Positions 11,594-24,249 of a stretch of DNA of 64,000 nucleotides are shown here, in pieces (within the stretch, counting starts at the first letter, position 1; the number at the start of each line of letters is the position of its first letter). Both the position numbers and the translations under genes were made by a program. The DNA is from Fratercula arctica (Eukaryota; Chordata; Aves; Charadriiformes; Alcidae): NCBI GenBank assembly GCA_947846985.1, contig CANTUZ010000027.1:4106403-4170402 (forward strand). The letters run 5' to 3'. Below the pieces are notes generated by a model. The model was not told where the DNA came from, made no database searches, and saw nothing but the letters and a program-made list of their open reading frames with translations.

Positions 11594-14500
11594 AGCTTTG
11601 GCTTCTTTGAAAGCTCTCTGGGAACCGCTTGCATTGCCCCAGAGACCTTGGGTCTTCGGCCTTTCCTAGCGCCTTCAGCCTCAGAACTGCCCTTTCTCAC
11701 TCGCTCCAGAGACGACCTCTAAAGTAAACATGGGTCTGGAGATTGCTGCCACGCCCAAGGAGCCACGAGGGCAAACTGTGGCTTCTGTTAAATCTCTCTG
11801 GGAACCGCTTAGGTTGCCACACAGACCTTGGGGCTCCGGGATTTGCTGGCATCTTCAGACTCAGAACTACCCTTTCTCACTCGCCACAGGGATGGACTCA
11901 AAAGGTACCATAGGTCTAGAGGTTGCTGCCACACCGAAGGAGCCACGAGGCTAAACTGTGGCTTCTGTTAAATCTCTCTGGGAACCGCTTAGGTTGCCAC
12001 ACAGACCTGGGGATCCGGTCTTTCCTGGCGACTTCAGCCTCAAAAAAACCCTTTCTCACTCGCCCCAGGGACGGCCTCCAAAGTAAACATAGGTCTGGAG
12101 ATTGCTGCCACGCCCAAGGAGCCACGAGGGCAAACTGTGCCTTGCTCTAAAGCTCTCTAGGAACTGCTTAGATTGGCCCAGAGAGCGTGGATTTCCACGC
12201 TTTCCTGGGAACTTCAGCCTCAATACCACCCTTTCTCCCTCGCCCCAGGGACGGCCTCCATAATTACCATAGGTCTGGAGATTGCTGCCATGCCCAAGGA
12301 GCCATGAGGGAAAGCTGTGGCTTCTTTGAAAGCTCTCTGGGAACAGCTTGCATTGCCCCAGAGACCTTGGGTCTTCGGCCTTTCCTAGCGCCTTCAGCCT
12401 CAGAACTGCCCTTTCTCACTTGCCCCAGGGACGGCCTCCAAAGTAAACATAGGTCTGGAGATTGCTGCCACGCCCAAGGAGCCACGAGGGCAAACTGTGG
12501 CTTCTTTTTAATCTCTCTGGGAACTGCTTAGGTTGCCACACAGATCTTGGAGCTCTGGGCTTTCCTGGCGCCTTCAGCCTCAAAACCACCCTTTCTCACT
12601 CGCCCCAGGGACGGCCTCCAAAATTACCATAGGTCTGGAGATTGCTGCCACGCCCAAGGAGCCACGAGAGCAAACTGTGGCTTCTGTTAAATCTCTCTGG
12701 GAACCGCTTAGGTTGCCAGACAGACCTTGCGGCTCCGGGATTTGCTGGCATCTTCAGCCTCAGAACTACCCTTTCTCACTCGCCACAGGGATGGACTCAA
12801 AAGGTACCATAGGTCTAGAGGTTGCTGCCACACCGAAGGAGCCACGAGGCTAAACTGTGGCTTCTGTTTAATCTCTCTGGGAACCGCTTAGGTTGCCACA
12901 CAGACCTTGGGGCTCCGGGATTTGCTGGCGCCTTCAGCCTCAAAAAAAACCCTTTCTCACTCGTCCCAGGGACGGCCTCCAAAGTAAACATAGGTCTGGA
13001 GATTGCTGCCACGCCCAAGGAGCCACGAGGGAAAACTGTGCCTTGCTCTAAAGCTCTCTAGGAACTGCTTAGATTGGCCCAGAGAGCGTGGATTTCCACC
13101 CTTTCCTGGAACTTCAACCTCAATACCACCCTTTCTCACTCGCCGCATGGACGGCCTCCAAAGTAAACATAGGTCTGGAGATTGCTGCCACGCCCAAGGA
13201 GCCACGAGGGAAAACTGTAGCTTGCTCTAAAGGTCTCTGGGAACTGCTTAGATTGGCCCAGAGACCATGGATTTCCACGCTTTTTTGGCGCCTTCAGCCT
13301 CAAAACCACCCTTTCTCACTCGCCCCAGGGACGGCCTCCAAAATTACCATAGGTCTGGAGATTGCTGCCACGCCCAAGGAGCCACGAGGGAAAACTGTAG
13401 CTTCTTTGAAAGCCCTCTGGGAACCGCTTGCATTGCCCCAGAGACCTTGGGTCTTCGGCCTTTCCTAGCGCCTTCAGCCTCAGAACTGCCCTTTCTCACT
13501 CGCCCCAGGGACGGCCTCCAAAGTAAACATAGGTCTGGAGATTGCTGCCACGCCCAAGGAGCCACGAGGGCAAACTGTGGCTTCTTTTAATCTCTCTGGG
13601 AACTGCTTAGGTTGCCACACAGATCTTGGAGCTCTGGGCTTTCCTGGCAACTTCAGCCTCAAAAAAACCCTTTCTCACTCGTCCCAGGGACGGCCTCAAA
13701 AGTAAACATAGGTCTGGAGACTGCTGCCACGCCCAAGGAGCCACGAGGGAAAACTGTGCCTTGCTCTAAAGCTTTCTAGGAACTGCTTAGATTGGCCCAG
13801 AGACCGTGGATTTCCACGCTTTCCTGGGAACTTCAGCGTCAATACCACCCTTTCTCCCTCGCCCCAGGGACGGCCTCCATAATTACCATAGGTCTGGAGA
13901 TTGCTGCCATGCCCAAGGAGCCATGAGGGAAAGCTTTGGCTTCTTTGAAAGCTCTCTGGGAACCGCTTGCATTGCCCCAGAGACCTTGGGTCTTCGGCCT
14001 TTCCTAGCGCCTTCAGCCTCAAAACTGCCCTTTCTCACTCGCTCCAGAGACGACCTCTAAAGTAAACATAGGTCTGGAGATTGCTGCCACGCCCAAGGAG
14101 CCACGAGGGCAAACTGTGGCTTCTGTTTAATCTCTCTGGGAACTGCTTAGGTTGCCACACAGACCTTGGAGCTCTGGGCTTTCCTGGCGCCTTCAGCCTC
14201 AAAACCACCCTTTCTCACTCGCCCCAGGGACGGCCTCCAAAATTACCATAGGTCTGGAGATTGCTGCCACGCCCAAGGAGCCACGAGGGCAAACTGTGGC
14301 TTCTGTTAAATCTCTCTGGGAACCGCTTAGGTTGCCAGACAGACCTTGCGGCTCCGGGATTTGCTGGCATCTTCAGCCTCAGAACTACCCTTTCTCACTC
14401 GCCACAGGGATGGACTCAAAAGGTACCATAGGTCTAGAGGTTGCTGCCACACCGAAGGAGCCACGAGACTAAACTGTGGCTTCTGTTAAATCTCTCTGAC

Positions 14501-17500
14501 AACCGCTTAGGTTGCCACACAGACCTGGGGATCCGGTCTTTCCTGGCGACTTCAGCCTCAATACCACCCTTTCTCACTCGCCCCAGGGACGGCCTCCAAA
14601 GTAAACATAGGTCTGGAGATTGCTGCCACGCCCAAGGAGCCACGAGGGCAAACTGTGCCTTGCTCTAAAGCTTTCTAGGAACTGCTTAGATTGGCCCAGA
14701 GACCTTGGGTCTTCGGCCTTTCCTAGGGCCTTCAGCCTCAGAACTGCCCTTTCTCACTCGCCCCACGGATGGCCTCCAAAGTAAACATATGTCTGGAGAT
14801 TGCTGCCACACCCAAGGAGCCACGAGAGCAAACTGTGGCTTCTGTTTAATCTCTCTGGGAACTGCTTAGGTTGCCACACAGATCTTGGAGCTCTGGGCTT
14901 TCCTGGCAACTTCAGCCTCAAAAAACCCTTTCTCACTCGTCCCAGGGACGGCCTCAAAAGTAAACATAGGTCTGGAGATTGCTGCCACGCCCAAGGAGCC
15001 ACGAGGGAAAACTGTGCCTTGCTCTAAAGCTTTCTAGGAACTGCTTAGATTGGCCCAGAGACCGTGGATTTCCATGCTTTCCTGGGAACTTCAGCCTCAA
15101 AACCACCCTTTCTTACTCGCCCCAGGGACGGCCTCCAAAATTACCATAGGTATGGAGATTGCTGCCACGCCCAAGAAGGCACGAGGCTAAACTGTGGCTT
15201 CTGTTTAATCTCTCTGGGAATCGCTTAGGTTGCCACACAGACCTTGGGGCTCCGGGATTTGCTGGCGCCTTCAGCCTCAAAAAAAACCCTTTCTCACTCG
15301 TCCCAGGGACGGCCTCAAAAGTAAACATAGGTCTGGAGATTGCTGCCACGCCCAAGGAGCCACGAGGGAAAACTGTGCCTTGCTCTAAAGGTCTCTGGGA
15401 ACTGCTTAGATTGGCCCAGAGACCGTGGATTTCCACGCTTTCTTGGCGCCTTCAGCCTCAAAACCACCCTTTCTCACTCGCCCCAGGGACGGCCTCCAAA
15501 ATTACCATAGGTCTGGAGATTGCTGCCACGCCCAAGGAGCCACGAGGGAAAACTGTAGCTTCTTTGAAAGCCCTCTGGGAACCGCTTGCATTGCCCCAGA
15601 GACCTTGGGTCTTCGGCCTTTCCTAGCGCCTTCAGCTCAGAACTGCCCTTTCTCACTTGCCCCAGGGACGGCCTCCAAAGTAAACATAGGTCTGGAGATT
15701 GCTGCCACACCCAAGGAGCCACGAGGGCAAACTGTGGTTTCTGTTAAATCTCTCTGGGAACCGCTTAGGTTGCCACACAGACCTGGGGATCCGGTCTTTC
15801 CTGGCGACTTCAGCCTCAATACCACCCTTTCTCACTCGCCCCAGGGACGGCCTCCAAAGTAAACATAGGTCTGGAGATTGCTGCCATGCCCAAGGAGCCA
15901 CGAGGGAAAACTGTGGCTTCTGTTTAATCTCTCTGGGAACTGCTTAGGTTGCCACACAGATCTTGGAGCTCTGGGCTTTCCTGGCAACTTCAGCCTCAAA
16001 AAAACCCTTTCTCACTCGTCCCAGGGACGGCCTCCAAAGTAAACATAGGTCTGGAGATTGCTGCCACGCCCAAGGAGCCACGAGGGAAAACTGTGCCTTG
16101 CTCTAAAGCTCTCTAGGAACTGCTTAGATTGGCCCAGAGAGCGTGGATTTCCACCCTTTCCTGGGAACTTCAACCTCAATACCACCCTTTCTCACTCGCC
16201 GCATGGACGGCCTCCAAAGTAAACATAGGTCTGGAGATTGCTGCCACGCCCAAGGAGCCACGAGGGAAAACTGTGGCTTGCTCTAAAGGTCTCTGGGAAC
16301 TGCTTAGATTGGCCCAGAGACCGTGGATTTCCACGCTTTCTTGGCGCCTTCAGCCTCAAAACCACCCTTTCTCACTCGCCCCAGGGACGGCCTCCAAAAT
16401 TACCATAGGTCTGGAGATTGCTGCCACGCCAAGGAGCCACGAGGGAAAACTGTAGCTTCTTTGAAAGCCCTCTGGGAACCGCTTGCATTGCCCCAGAGAC
16501 CTTGGGTCTTCGGCCTTTCCTAGCGCCTTCAGCCTCAGAACTGCCCTTTCTCACTTGCCCCAGGGACGGCCTCCAAAGTAAACATAGGTCTGGAGATTGC
16601 TGCCACACCCAAGGAGCCACGAGGGCAAACTGTGGCTTCTGTTAAATCTCTCTGACAACCGCTTAGGTTGCCACACAGACCTGGGGATCCGGTCTTTCCT
16701 GGCGACTTCAGCCTCAATACCACCCTTTCTCACTCGCCCCAGGGACGGCCTCCAAAGTAAACATAGGTCTGGAGATTGCTGCCATGCCCAAGGAGCCACG
16801 AGGGCAAACTGTGGCTTCTGTTTAATCTCTCTGGGAACTGCTTAGGTTGCCACACAGATCTTGGAGCTCTGGGCTTTCCTGGCAACTTCAGCCTCAAAAA
16901 AACCCTTTCTCACTCGTCCCAGGGACGGCCTCAAAGTAAACATAGGTCTGGAGACTGCTGCCACGCCCAAGGAGCCACGAGGGCAAACTGTGCCTTGCTC
17001 TAAAGCTTTCTAGGAACTGCTTAGATTGGCCCAGAGACCGTGGATTTCCACGCTTTCCTGGGAACTTCAGCCTCAATACCACCCTTTCTCCCTCGCCCCA
17101 GGGACGGCCTCCATAATTACCATAGGTCTGGAGATTGCTGCCATGCCCAAGGAGCCATGAGGGAAAGCTGTGGCTTCTTTGAAAGCTCTCTGGGAACAGC
17201 TTGCATTGGCCCAGAGACCTTGGGTCTTCGGCCTTTCCTAGCGCCTTCAGCCTCAGAACTGCCCTTTCTCACTTGCCCCAGGGACGGCCTCCAAAGTAAA
17301 CATAGGTCTGGAGATTGCTGCCACGCCCAAGGAGCCACGAGGGCAAACTGTGGCTTCTGTTAAATCTCTCTGACAACCGCTTAGGTTGCCACACAGACCT
17401 GGGGATCCGGTCTTTCCTGGCGACTTCAGCCTCAATATCACCCTTTCTCACTCGCCCCAGGGACGGCCTCCAAAATTACCATAGGTCTGGAGATTGCTGC

Positions 17501-19964
17501 CACGCCCAAGGAGCCACGAGGGAAAACTGTAGCTTCTTTGAAAGCCCTCTGGGAACCGCTTGCATTGCCCCAGAGACCTAGGGTCTTCGGCCTTTCCTAG
17601 CGCCTTCAGCCTCAGAACTGCCCTTTCTCACTCGCCCCAGGGACGGCCTCCAAAGTAAACATAGGTCTAGAGATTGCTGCCACGCCCAAGGAGCCACGAG
17701 GGCAAACTGTGGCTTCTTTTTAATCTCTCTGGGAACTGCTTAGGTTGCCACAGGGACCTTGGGGCTCCGGGCTTTCCTGGCGCCTTCAGCCTCAAAACCA
17801 CCCTTTCTCACTCGTCCCAGGGACGGCCTCCAAAGTAAACATAGGTCTGGAGATTGCTGCCACGCCCAAGGAGCCACGAGGGAAAACTGTGCCTTGCTCT
17901 AAAGCTCTCTAGGAACTGCTTAGATTGGCCCAGAGAGCGTGGATTTCCACCCTTTCCTGGGAACTTCAACCTCAATACCACCCTTTCTCACTCGCCGCAT
18001 GGACGGCCTCCAAAGTAAACATAGGTCTGGAGATTGCTGCCACGCCCAAGGAGCCACGAGGGAAAACTGTGGCTTGCTCTAAAGGTCTCTGGGAACTGCT
18101 TAGATTGGCCCAGAGACCATGGATTTCCACGCTTTCTTGGCGCCTTCAGCCTCAAAACCACCCTTTCTCACTCGCCCCAGGGACGGCCTCCAAAATTACC
18201 ATAGGTCTGGAGATTGCTGCCACGCCCAAGGAGCCACGAGGGAAAACTGTAGCTTCTTTGAAAGCCCTCTGGGAACCGCTTGCATTGCCCCAGAGACCTT
18301 GGGTCTTTGGCCTTTCCTAGCGCCTTCAGCCTCAGAACTGCCTTTCTCACTTGCCCCAGGGACGGCCTCCAAAGTAAACATAGGTCTGGAGATTGCTGCC
18401 ACACCCAAGGAGCCACGAGGGCAAACTGTGGCTTCTGTTAAATCTCTCTGACAACCGCTTAGATTGCCACACAGACCTGGGGATCCGGTCTTTCCTGGCG
18501 ACTTCAGCCTCAATACCACCCTTTCTCACTCGCCCCAGGGACGGCCTCCAAAGTAAACATAGGTCTGGAGATTGCTGCCATGCCCAAGGAGCCACGAGGG
18601 CAAACTGTGGCTTCTGTTTAATCTCTCTGGGAACTGCTTAGGTTGCCACACAGATCTTGGAGCTCTGGGCTTTCCTGGCAACTTCAGCCTCAAAAAAACC
18701 CTTTCTCACTCGTCCCAGGGACGGCCTCAAAAGTAAACATAGGTCTGGAGACTGCTGCCACGCCCAAGGAGCCACGAGGGAAAACTGTGCCTTGCTCTAA
18801 AGCTTTCCTAGGAACTGCTTAGATTGGCCCAGAGACCGTGGATTTCCACGCTTTCCTGGGAACTTCAGCCTCAATACCACCCTTTCTCCCTCGCCCCAGG
18901 GACGGCCTCCATAATTACCATAGGTCTGGAGATTGCTGCCATGCCCAAGGAGCCATGAGGGAAAGCTGTGGCTTCTTTGAAAGCTCTCTGGGAACCGCTT
19001 GCATTGCCCCAGAGACCTTGGGTCTTCGGCCTTTCCTAGCGCCTTCAGCCTCAGAACTGCCCTTTCTCACTCGCTCCAGAGACGACCTCTAAAGTAAACA
19101 TAGGTCTGGAGATTGCTGCCACGCCCAAGGAGCCACGAGGGCAAAACTGTGGCTTCTGTTAAATCTCTCTGGAACTGCTTAGGTTGCCACACAGACCTTG
19201 CGGCTCCGGGGATTTGCTGGCATCTTCAGACTCAGAACTACCCTTTCTCACTCGCCACAGGGATGGACTCAAAAGGTACCATAGGTCTAGAGGTTGCTGC
19301 CACACCGAAGGAGCCACGAGGCTAAACTGTGGCTTCTGTTAAATCTCTCTGGGAACCGCTTAGGTTGCCACACAGACCTGGGGATCCGGTCTTTCCTGGC
19401 GACTTCAGCCTCAAAAAAACCCTTTCTCACTCGCCCCAGGGACGGCCTCCAAAGTAAACATAGGTCTGGAGATTGCTGCCACGCCCAAGGAGCCACGAGG
19501 GAAAACTGTGCCTTGCTCTAAAGCTCTCTAGGAACTGCTTAGATTGGCCCAGAGAGCGTGGATTTCCACCCTTTCCTGGGAACTTCAACCTCAATACCAC
19601 CCTTTCTCACTCGCCGCATGGACGGCCTCCAAAGTAAACATAGGTCTGGAGATTGCTGCCACGCCCAAGGAGCCACGAGGCTAAACTGTGGCTTCTGTTT
19701 AATCTCTCTGGGAACTGCTTAGGTTGCCACACAGACATGGAGCTCTGGGCTTTCCTGGCGCCTTCAGCCTCAAAACCACCCTTTCTCACTCGCCCCAGGG
19801 ACGGCCTCCAAAATTACCATAGGTCTGGAGATTGCTGCCACGCCCAAGGAGCCACGAGGGCAAACTGTGGCTTCTGTTAAATCTCTCTGGGAACCGCTTA
19901 GGTTGCCACACAGACCTTGGGGCTCCGGGATTTGCTGGCATCTTCAGCCTCAATACCACCCTTT

Positions 19965-20145
19965 CTCACTCGCCCCATGGACGGCCTGCGAAACAGCAGT
20001 TGTCTCGACATTGCTGCCAAGCCCAAGAAAGGCACGAGGGCATACTGTGGCTTCGGTTAAATCTCTCTGGGAACCGTTTGCATTGCCCCACAGATTTTCG
20101 GTTTCGGGTTTTCCTGGCAACTTCAGCCTCAATACCACCCTTTCT
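19965..20145 (+). repeat. Diverged marker monomer of the satellite
   Basis: One monomer type is clearly more diverged than the rest. It carries GCCTGCGAAACAGCAGTTGT, CTCGACATTGCTGCCAAGCC and TTTTCGGTTTCGGGTTTTCC instead of the common sequence. The AAACAGCAG landmark lies at 19,991 here and recurs at 31,240, 41,311, 42,928, 44,543, 46,159, 47,774, 49,390, 51,725, 53,159, 54,775 and 57,112. It therefore serves as a ruler for higher-order repeat boundaries. Confidence 0.85.
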
Positions 20146-22435
20146 CACTCGCCCCAGGGATGGACTCAAAAGTAAACATAGGTCTGGAGATTGCTGCCAC
20201 ACCCAAGGAGCCACGAGAGCAAACTGTGGCTTCTGTTTAATCTCTCTGGGAACTGCTTAGATTGGCCCACAGACCGTGGATTTCCACGCTTTCTTGGCGC
20301 CTTCAGCCTCAAAACCACCCTTTCTCACTCGCCCCAGGGACGGCCTCCAAAGTAAACATAGGTCTGGAGATTGCTGCCATGCCCAAGGAGCCACGAGGGC
20401 AAACTGTGGCTTCTGTTAAATCTCTCTGGGAACTGCTTAGGTTGCCACACAGATCTTGGAGCTCTGGGCTTTTCTGGCAACTTCAGCCTCAAAAAAACCC
20501 TTTCTCACTCGTCCCAGGGACGGCCTCAAAAGTAAACATAGGTCTGGAGACTGCTGCCACGCCCAAGGAGCCACGAGGGAAAACTGTGGCTTCTGTTAAA
20601 TCTCTCTGGGAACTGCTTAGGTTGCCACACAGACCTGGGGATTCGGTGTTTCCTGGCGCCTTCAGCCTCAGAACTGCCCTTTCTCACTCGCCCCAGGGAC
20701 GGCCTCCAAAGTAAACATAGGTCTGGAGATTGCTGCCACGCCCAAGGAGCCACGAGGGCAAACTGTGGCTTCTGTTAAATCTCTCTGGGAACTGCTTAGG
20801 TTGCCACACAGACCTGGGGATCCGGTCTTTCCTGGCGACTTCAGCCTCAAAAAAACCCTTTCTCACTCGCCCCAGGGACGGCCTCAAAAGTAAACATAGG
20901 TCTGGAGACTGCTGCCACGCCCAAGGAGCCACGAGGGAAAACTGTGGCTTCTGTTAAATCTCTCTGGGAACTGCTTAGGTTGCCACACAGACCTGGGGCT
21001 CCGGTCTTTCCTGGCGACTTCAGCCTCAATACCACCCTTTCTCACTCGCCCCAGGGACGGCCTCCAAAGTAAACATAGGTCTGGAGATTGCTGCCACGCC
21101 CAAGGAGCCACGAGGGAAAACTGTGCCTTGCTCTAAAGCTTTCTAGGAACTGCTTAGATTGGCCCAGAGACCGTGGATTTCCACGCTTTCCTGGGAACTT
21201 CAGCCTCAAAACCACCCTTTCTCACTCGCCCCAGGGACGGCCTCCAAAATTACCATAGGTATGGAGATTGCTGCCACGCCCAAGAAGGCACGAGGCTAAA
21301 CTGTGGCTTCTGTTTAATCTCTCTGGGAACCGCTTAGGTTGCCACACAGACCTTGGGGCTCCGCGATTTGCTGGCGCCTTCAGCCTCAAAAAAAACCCTT
21401 TCTCACTCGTCCCAGGGACGGCCTCCAAAGTAAACATAGGTCTGGAGATTGCTGCCACGCCCAAGGAGCCACGAGGGAAAACTGTGCCTTGCTCTAAAGC
21501 TCTCTAGGAACTGCTTAGATTGGCCCAGAGAGCGTGGATTTCCACCCTTTCCTGGGAACTTCAACCTCAATACCACCCTTTCTCACTCGCCGCATGGACG
21601 GCCTCCAAAGTAAACATAGGTCTGGAGATTGCTGCCACGCCCAAGGAGCCACGAGGGAAAACTGTGGCTTGCTCTAAAGGTCTCTGGGAACTGCTTAGAT
21701 TGGCCCAGAAACCGTGGATTTCCACGCTTTCTTGGCGCCTTCAGCCTCAAAACCACCCTTTCTCACTCGCCCCAGGGACGGCCTCCAAAATTACCATAGG
21801 TCTGGAGATTGCTGCCACGCCCAAGGAGCCACGAGGGAAAACTGTAGCTTCTTTGAAAGCCCTCTGGGAACCGCTTGCATTGCCCCAGAGACCTTGGGTC
21901 TTCGGCCTTTCCTAGCGCCTTCAGCCTCAGAACTGCCCTTTCTCACTTGCCCCAGGGACGGCCTCCAAAGTAAACATAGGTCTGGAGATTGCTGCCACAC
22001 CCAAGGAGCCACGAGGGCAAACTGTGGCTTCTGTTAAATCTCTCTGACAACCGCTTAGGTTGCCACACAGACCTGGGGATCCGGTCTTTCCTGGCGACTT
22101 CAGCCTCAATACCACCCTTTCTCACTCGCCCCAGGGACGGCCTCCAAAGTAAACATAGGTCTGGAGATTGCTGCCATGCCCAAGGAGCCACGAGGGCAAA
22201 CTGTGGCTTCTGTTTAATCTCTCTGGGAACTGCTTAGGTTGCCACACAGATCTTGGAGCTCTGGGCTTTCCTGGCAACTTCAGCCTCAAAAAAACCCTTT
22301 CTCACTCGTCCCAGGGACGGCCTCAAAAGTAAACATAGGTCTGGAGACTGCTGCCACGCCCAAGGAGCCACGAGGGAAAACTGTGCCTTGCTCTAAAGCT
22401 TTCTAGGAACTGCTTAGATTGGCCCAGAGACCGTG

Positions 22436-22441
22436 GATTTC
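22436..22441. repeat. Target-site duplication, left copy (GATTTC)
   Basis: The six bases before the left LTR are GATTTC. The six after the right LTR (28294-28299) are GCTTTC, with one mismatch. Removing the provirus and one copy restores the satellite text GTGGATTTCCACGC found in other monomers. A 6-bp duplication is usual for class II (alpha/beta-like) retroviral integration. Confidence 0.85.
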
Positions 22442-22814
22442 TGTTGACGCGGAAGGCTCGAGCAATAACATGCAGACCAATGTGATCAGGTTAATGCCAC
22501 TTTATTCAACCTAAGTGTTACATTTATAGTATTATGATTTCTGTTCACGCGCTCTAACTCCTACTAATTGGCTGCATGTTATCCTCACGAGCTGTCCACG
22601 CGCTTAATTCTTTCTTGTCATTGGTCGACCTTTCTTGACGTATGATGTTTTCAATTCCTTTGTTACACTTCTTTCTGGTCAGCACCTCCTTATCTCATGT
22701 CCGACAGTAACCTTTCTTAAACTCATGTCAAGGCAGGCCTACACAGCTGCTACCAACTCCTCAGTGCTTGGAGTGTTCATAGGGTGACCTCGTTGTATTA
22801 GAAATCCTTCCACA
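22442..22814 (-). repeat. 3' LTR of the provirus
   Basis: 373 bp, read on the minus strand from TGTGGAAGG to GTCAACA (TG...CA ends). On the minus strand a TATAAA box lies at 22523-22528 and an AATAAA polyadenylation signal at 22501-22506, only 16 bases apart. This implies a very short R region, as in alpha- and betaretroviruses. It is followed by a short U5. I found no difference from the 5' LTR on reading through both. Confidence 0.92.
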
Positions 22815-23053
22815 AATCCCCCTTTTTGTTTTTGAACACTCCAAGACTCTTCAGTTGCAAGCATTACTTGATTAAACCATATTTTTCTTACCATGCGCTC
22901 CAAGCCTCTTTGCAAAAAATAGAACAGACAAGGAACAATTAACAACACAACAAATACCACGATCAAAATCATTACACCTATCTTTAAAAGGGATGCAACC
23001 CAGCCTGTGATTCCCCATCCTTTGAGCAGTCCTGTAAGCCAATGCCAGCTACT
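22739..23053 (-). pseudogene. Env C-terminal fragment (class II ERV), membrane anchor and tail
   Basis: The minus-strand frame is open from 23053 to a stop inside the 3' LTR at 22739. Reading 5' to 3' there is a Trp-rich membrane-proximal stretch (WLTGLLKGWGITGW), then a hydrophobic membrane-spanning segment (MILIVVFVVLLIVPCLFYFL, 22913-22972), then a basic tail. The tail includes the polypurine tract translated as QKQKGG. The upstream end is closed by TAG at 23054-23056, and the rest of this env is missing. This layout fits the transmembrane subunit end of a class II ERV envelope overlapping the 3' LTR. It lacks a receptor-binding part and a fusion peptide. Confidence 0.75.
22815..22827 (-). 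other. Polypurine tract of the provirus
   Basis: On the minus strand AAAAAGGGGGATT sits immediately before the first base (TGTGG) of the 3' LTR, the position of the plus-strand DNA primer in retroviruses. Similar purine runs occur at about 23,066-23,077 and 23,243-23,256. Confidence 0.8.
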
Positions 23054-23221
23054 CTATCTCCACAATTCCCCTTTTTATTTTTTATGGAACAAAAAGCTTG
23101 ATTAATCATTTTTTGCACTATTTTCTGTAAGCAGCCTAAAATACAGCACATGACAAGGATTGGATGACAAAGATGACATGTTTAGAAAATTTAAAACATA
23201 AGTTGCTTTATACAATTGCTC

Positions 23222-23827
23222 TTAAGGTGTCATACCGACAGGATTCCCCCTTTTTTGTTTATCAAGCATGGTTTTTAAGGTATGATGAATACGTTTCAGA
23301 ATTGCTTGCCCAGTTGGGGAATGAGGAATACCAGTGACATGTTTGATACCCCTTGTCTGTAAAGAGGCCTGTATTTTAGTGAACACATAAGCTGGTCTGT
23401 TATCAGTTTTTACAGTTTTTGGTACTCCCATGACTGCAATGCATTGCAACTAATGTCGAATAACATCACGAGCCTTCTCTCCTATATGAGCACTAGCTAC
23501 AACAAGGTGAGAAAACAGATCAACTGAAACAGGTACATAGCGCAAACGTCCAAATTCTATAATGTGCATAACATCGGATTGCCAAAGTTCATCAGGTGTA
23601 AGCCCTCGCAGGGTAATCCCCGCAAATGATGGCAGAGGAGCCAGCTGCTGACAGCGCAAATGACCCTGCAAAATGAATCGTGCTAACATTTCAATCATCA
23701 TAGTTACTGGTTTTGAAAAGATATGTGGCAAAAATACCCACTCTAATGCAGTCAGGCTCTTTGCGAGTGTATCATCCCACTGTCCTATCAGGGCGTAAGG
23801 TTGAAATTTTTGATGTATCATAAACAA
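23222..23827 (-). pseudogene. Broken retroviral integrase fragment
   Basis: Two minus-strand segments share one frame, 23827-23453 and 23449-23222, split by an in-frame TAG at 23450-23452. The first contains the catalytic-core start WQSDVMHI with Asp at 23573-23575, followed by FGRLRYVPVSVD. The second contains KTDNRPAY with the second Asp at 23402-23404. Exactly 35 residues later, where the D,D(35)E motif has Glu, the sequence reads QAILKR with Lys at 23294-23296. Only one Cys of the N-terminal zinc domain is visible, so that part looks deleted; the first ~60 residues may come from the end of the RT/RNase H region. The C-terminal DNA-binding domain is absent, as the frame stops at 23222. Catalysis is not expected. 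Confidence 0.85.
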
Positions 23828-23867
23828 ATATACAATGTGCTGTAATGCTTTCTGAGCTGTTGGGGTT

Positions 23868-24130
23868 AATGAACGTGGAACCTACCAGGGAGGGGGGGCG
23901 GGCAGACACAGCACTTCAGGGCGTCCCCTGTATCTTCAAAGTGCGCTCATGTCTAACCCGCTCTCTCCGACCCGAGACAGCCCCCTTATATCCTGCCCCG
24001 GACTGAGTGGAAAAGTACAGGCTAGGGTCGCTGCATGCGTGGCCAGCACATGCAGCGAGCCTCACCAGACTCATGATCCAGCTTTGCTAACTGCGGATGT
24101 CTGATACCTGACTCCCTTGTACTCCCTCCT
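23868..24130 (-). other. Possible LTR or promoter remnant inside the provirus
   Basis: On the minus strand this stretch holds GGATATAAGGGGGCTG (ATATAA at 23986-23991). GC-rich sequence follows, then a purine/pyrimidine-biased segment, with no long open frame. It lies directly downstream of the alpharetrovirus-like Env TM, where a 3' LTR would be expected. No clean TG...CA ends and no AATAAA were found, so this is a suggestion only. Confidence 0.25.
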
Positions 24131-24249
24131 TGTTATCTTCTTCTTTGAAAGTTAGGTTCTCATGGATACAGATATAGTTTTTCAGCAACAGTACTGAGTC
24201 CCCTACATGTATACTGGGTTTGGTTCAACTAGTAATTCTCTGTCGTGTC

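Larger units (their letters stand above)
11594..22441 (+). repeat. 180-bp satellite array, left block (about 60 monomers)
   Basis: Head-to-tail monomers of 179-182 bp. The landmark AGGTCTGGAGATTGCTGCCA recurs at 180-bp spacing, for example at about 11,733, 11,913 (variant), 12,092, 12,272 and 12,452. Each monomer also carries GAGCCACGAGGG, AATCTCTCTGGGAAC, CTTCAGCCTCA and CCCTTTCTCACTCG. Distinct monomer types differ at set positions, such as GGATCC-containing, GGTACC-containing, GCCTTGCTCTAAAG-containing and TTCTTTGAAAGC-containing, which define higher-order repeats. All monomers seen lie in the same orientation. I do not recognise the family. Because the period is a multiple of three, many spurious open frames of 60-195 codons run across monomers. 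Confidence 0.95.
17044..22441 (+). repeat. ~30-monomer satellite block, copy 1 of a direct duplication
   Basis: The order of monomer variants in this ~5.4-kb block is repeated in the block that follows the provirus. Marker sequences recur at a constant offset of 11,249-11,251 bases, e.g. 18,119 to 29,370, 19,991 to 31,240 and 21,520 to 32,769. Subtracting the 5,858-bp provirus plus target duplication leaves a satellite period of about 5,391 bp, or 30 monomers. The match is near-identical by eye, with scattered substitutions. Confidence 0.8.

Noticed and set aside
19965..20145. CENP-B box in the diverged monomer (TTTTCGGTTTCGGG)
   Set aside because: The CENP-B core needs TTCG-N4-A-N2-CGGG. 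Here CGGG follows TTCG after four bases only, so the spacing is wrong.
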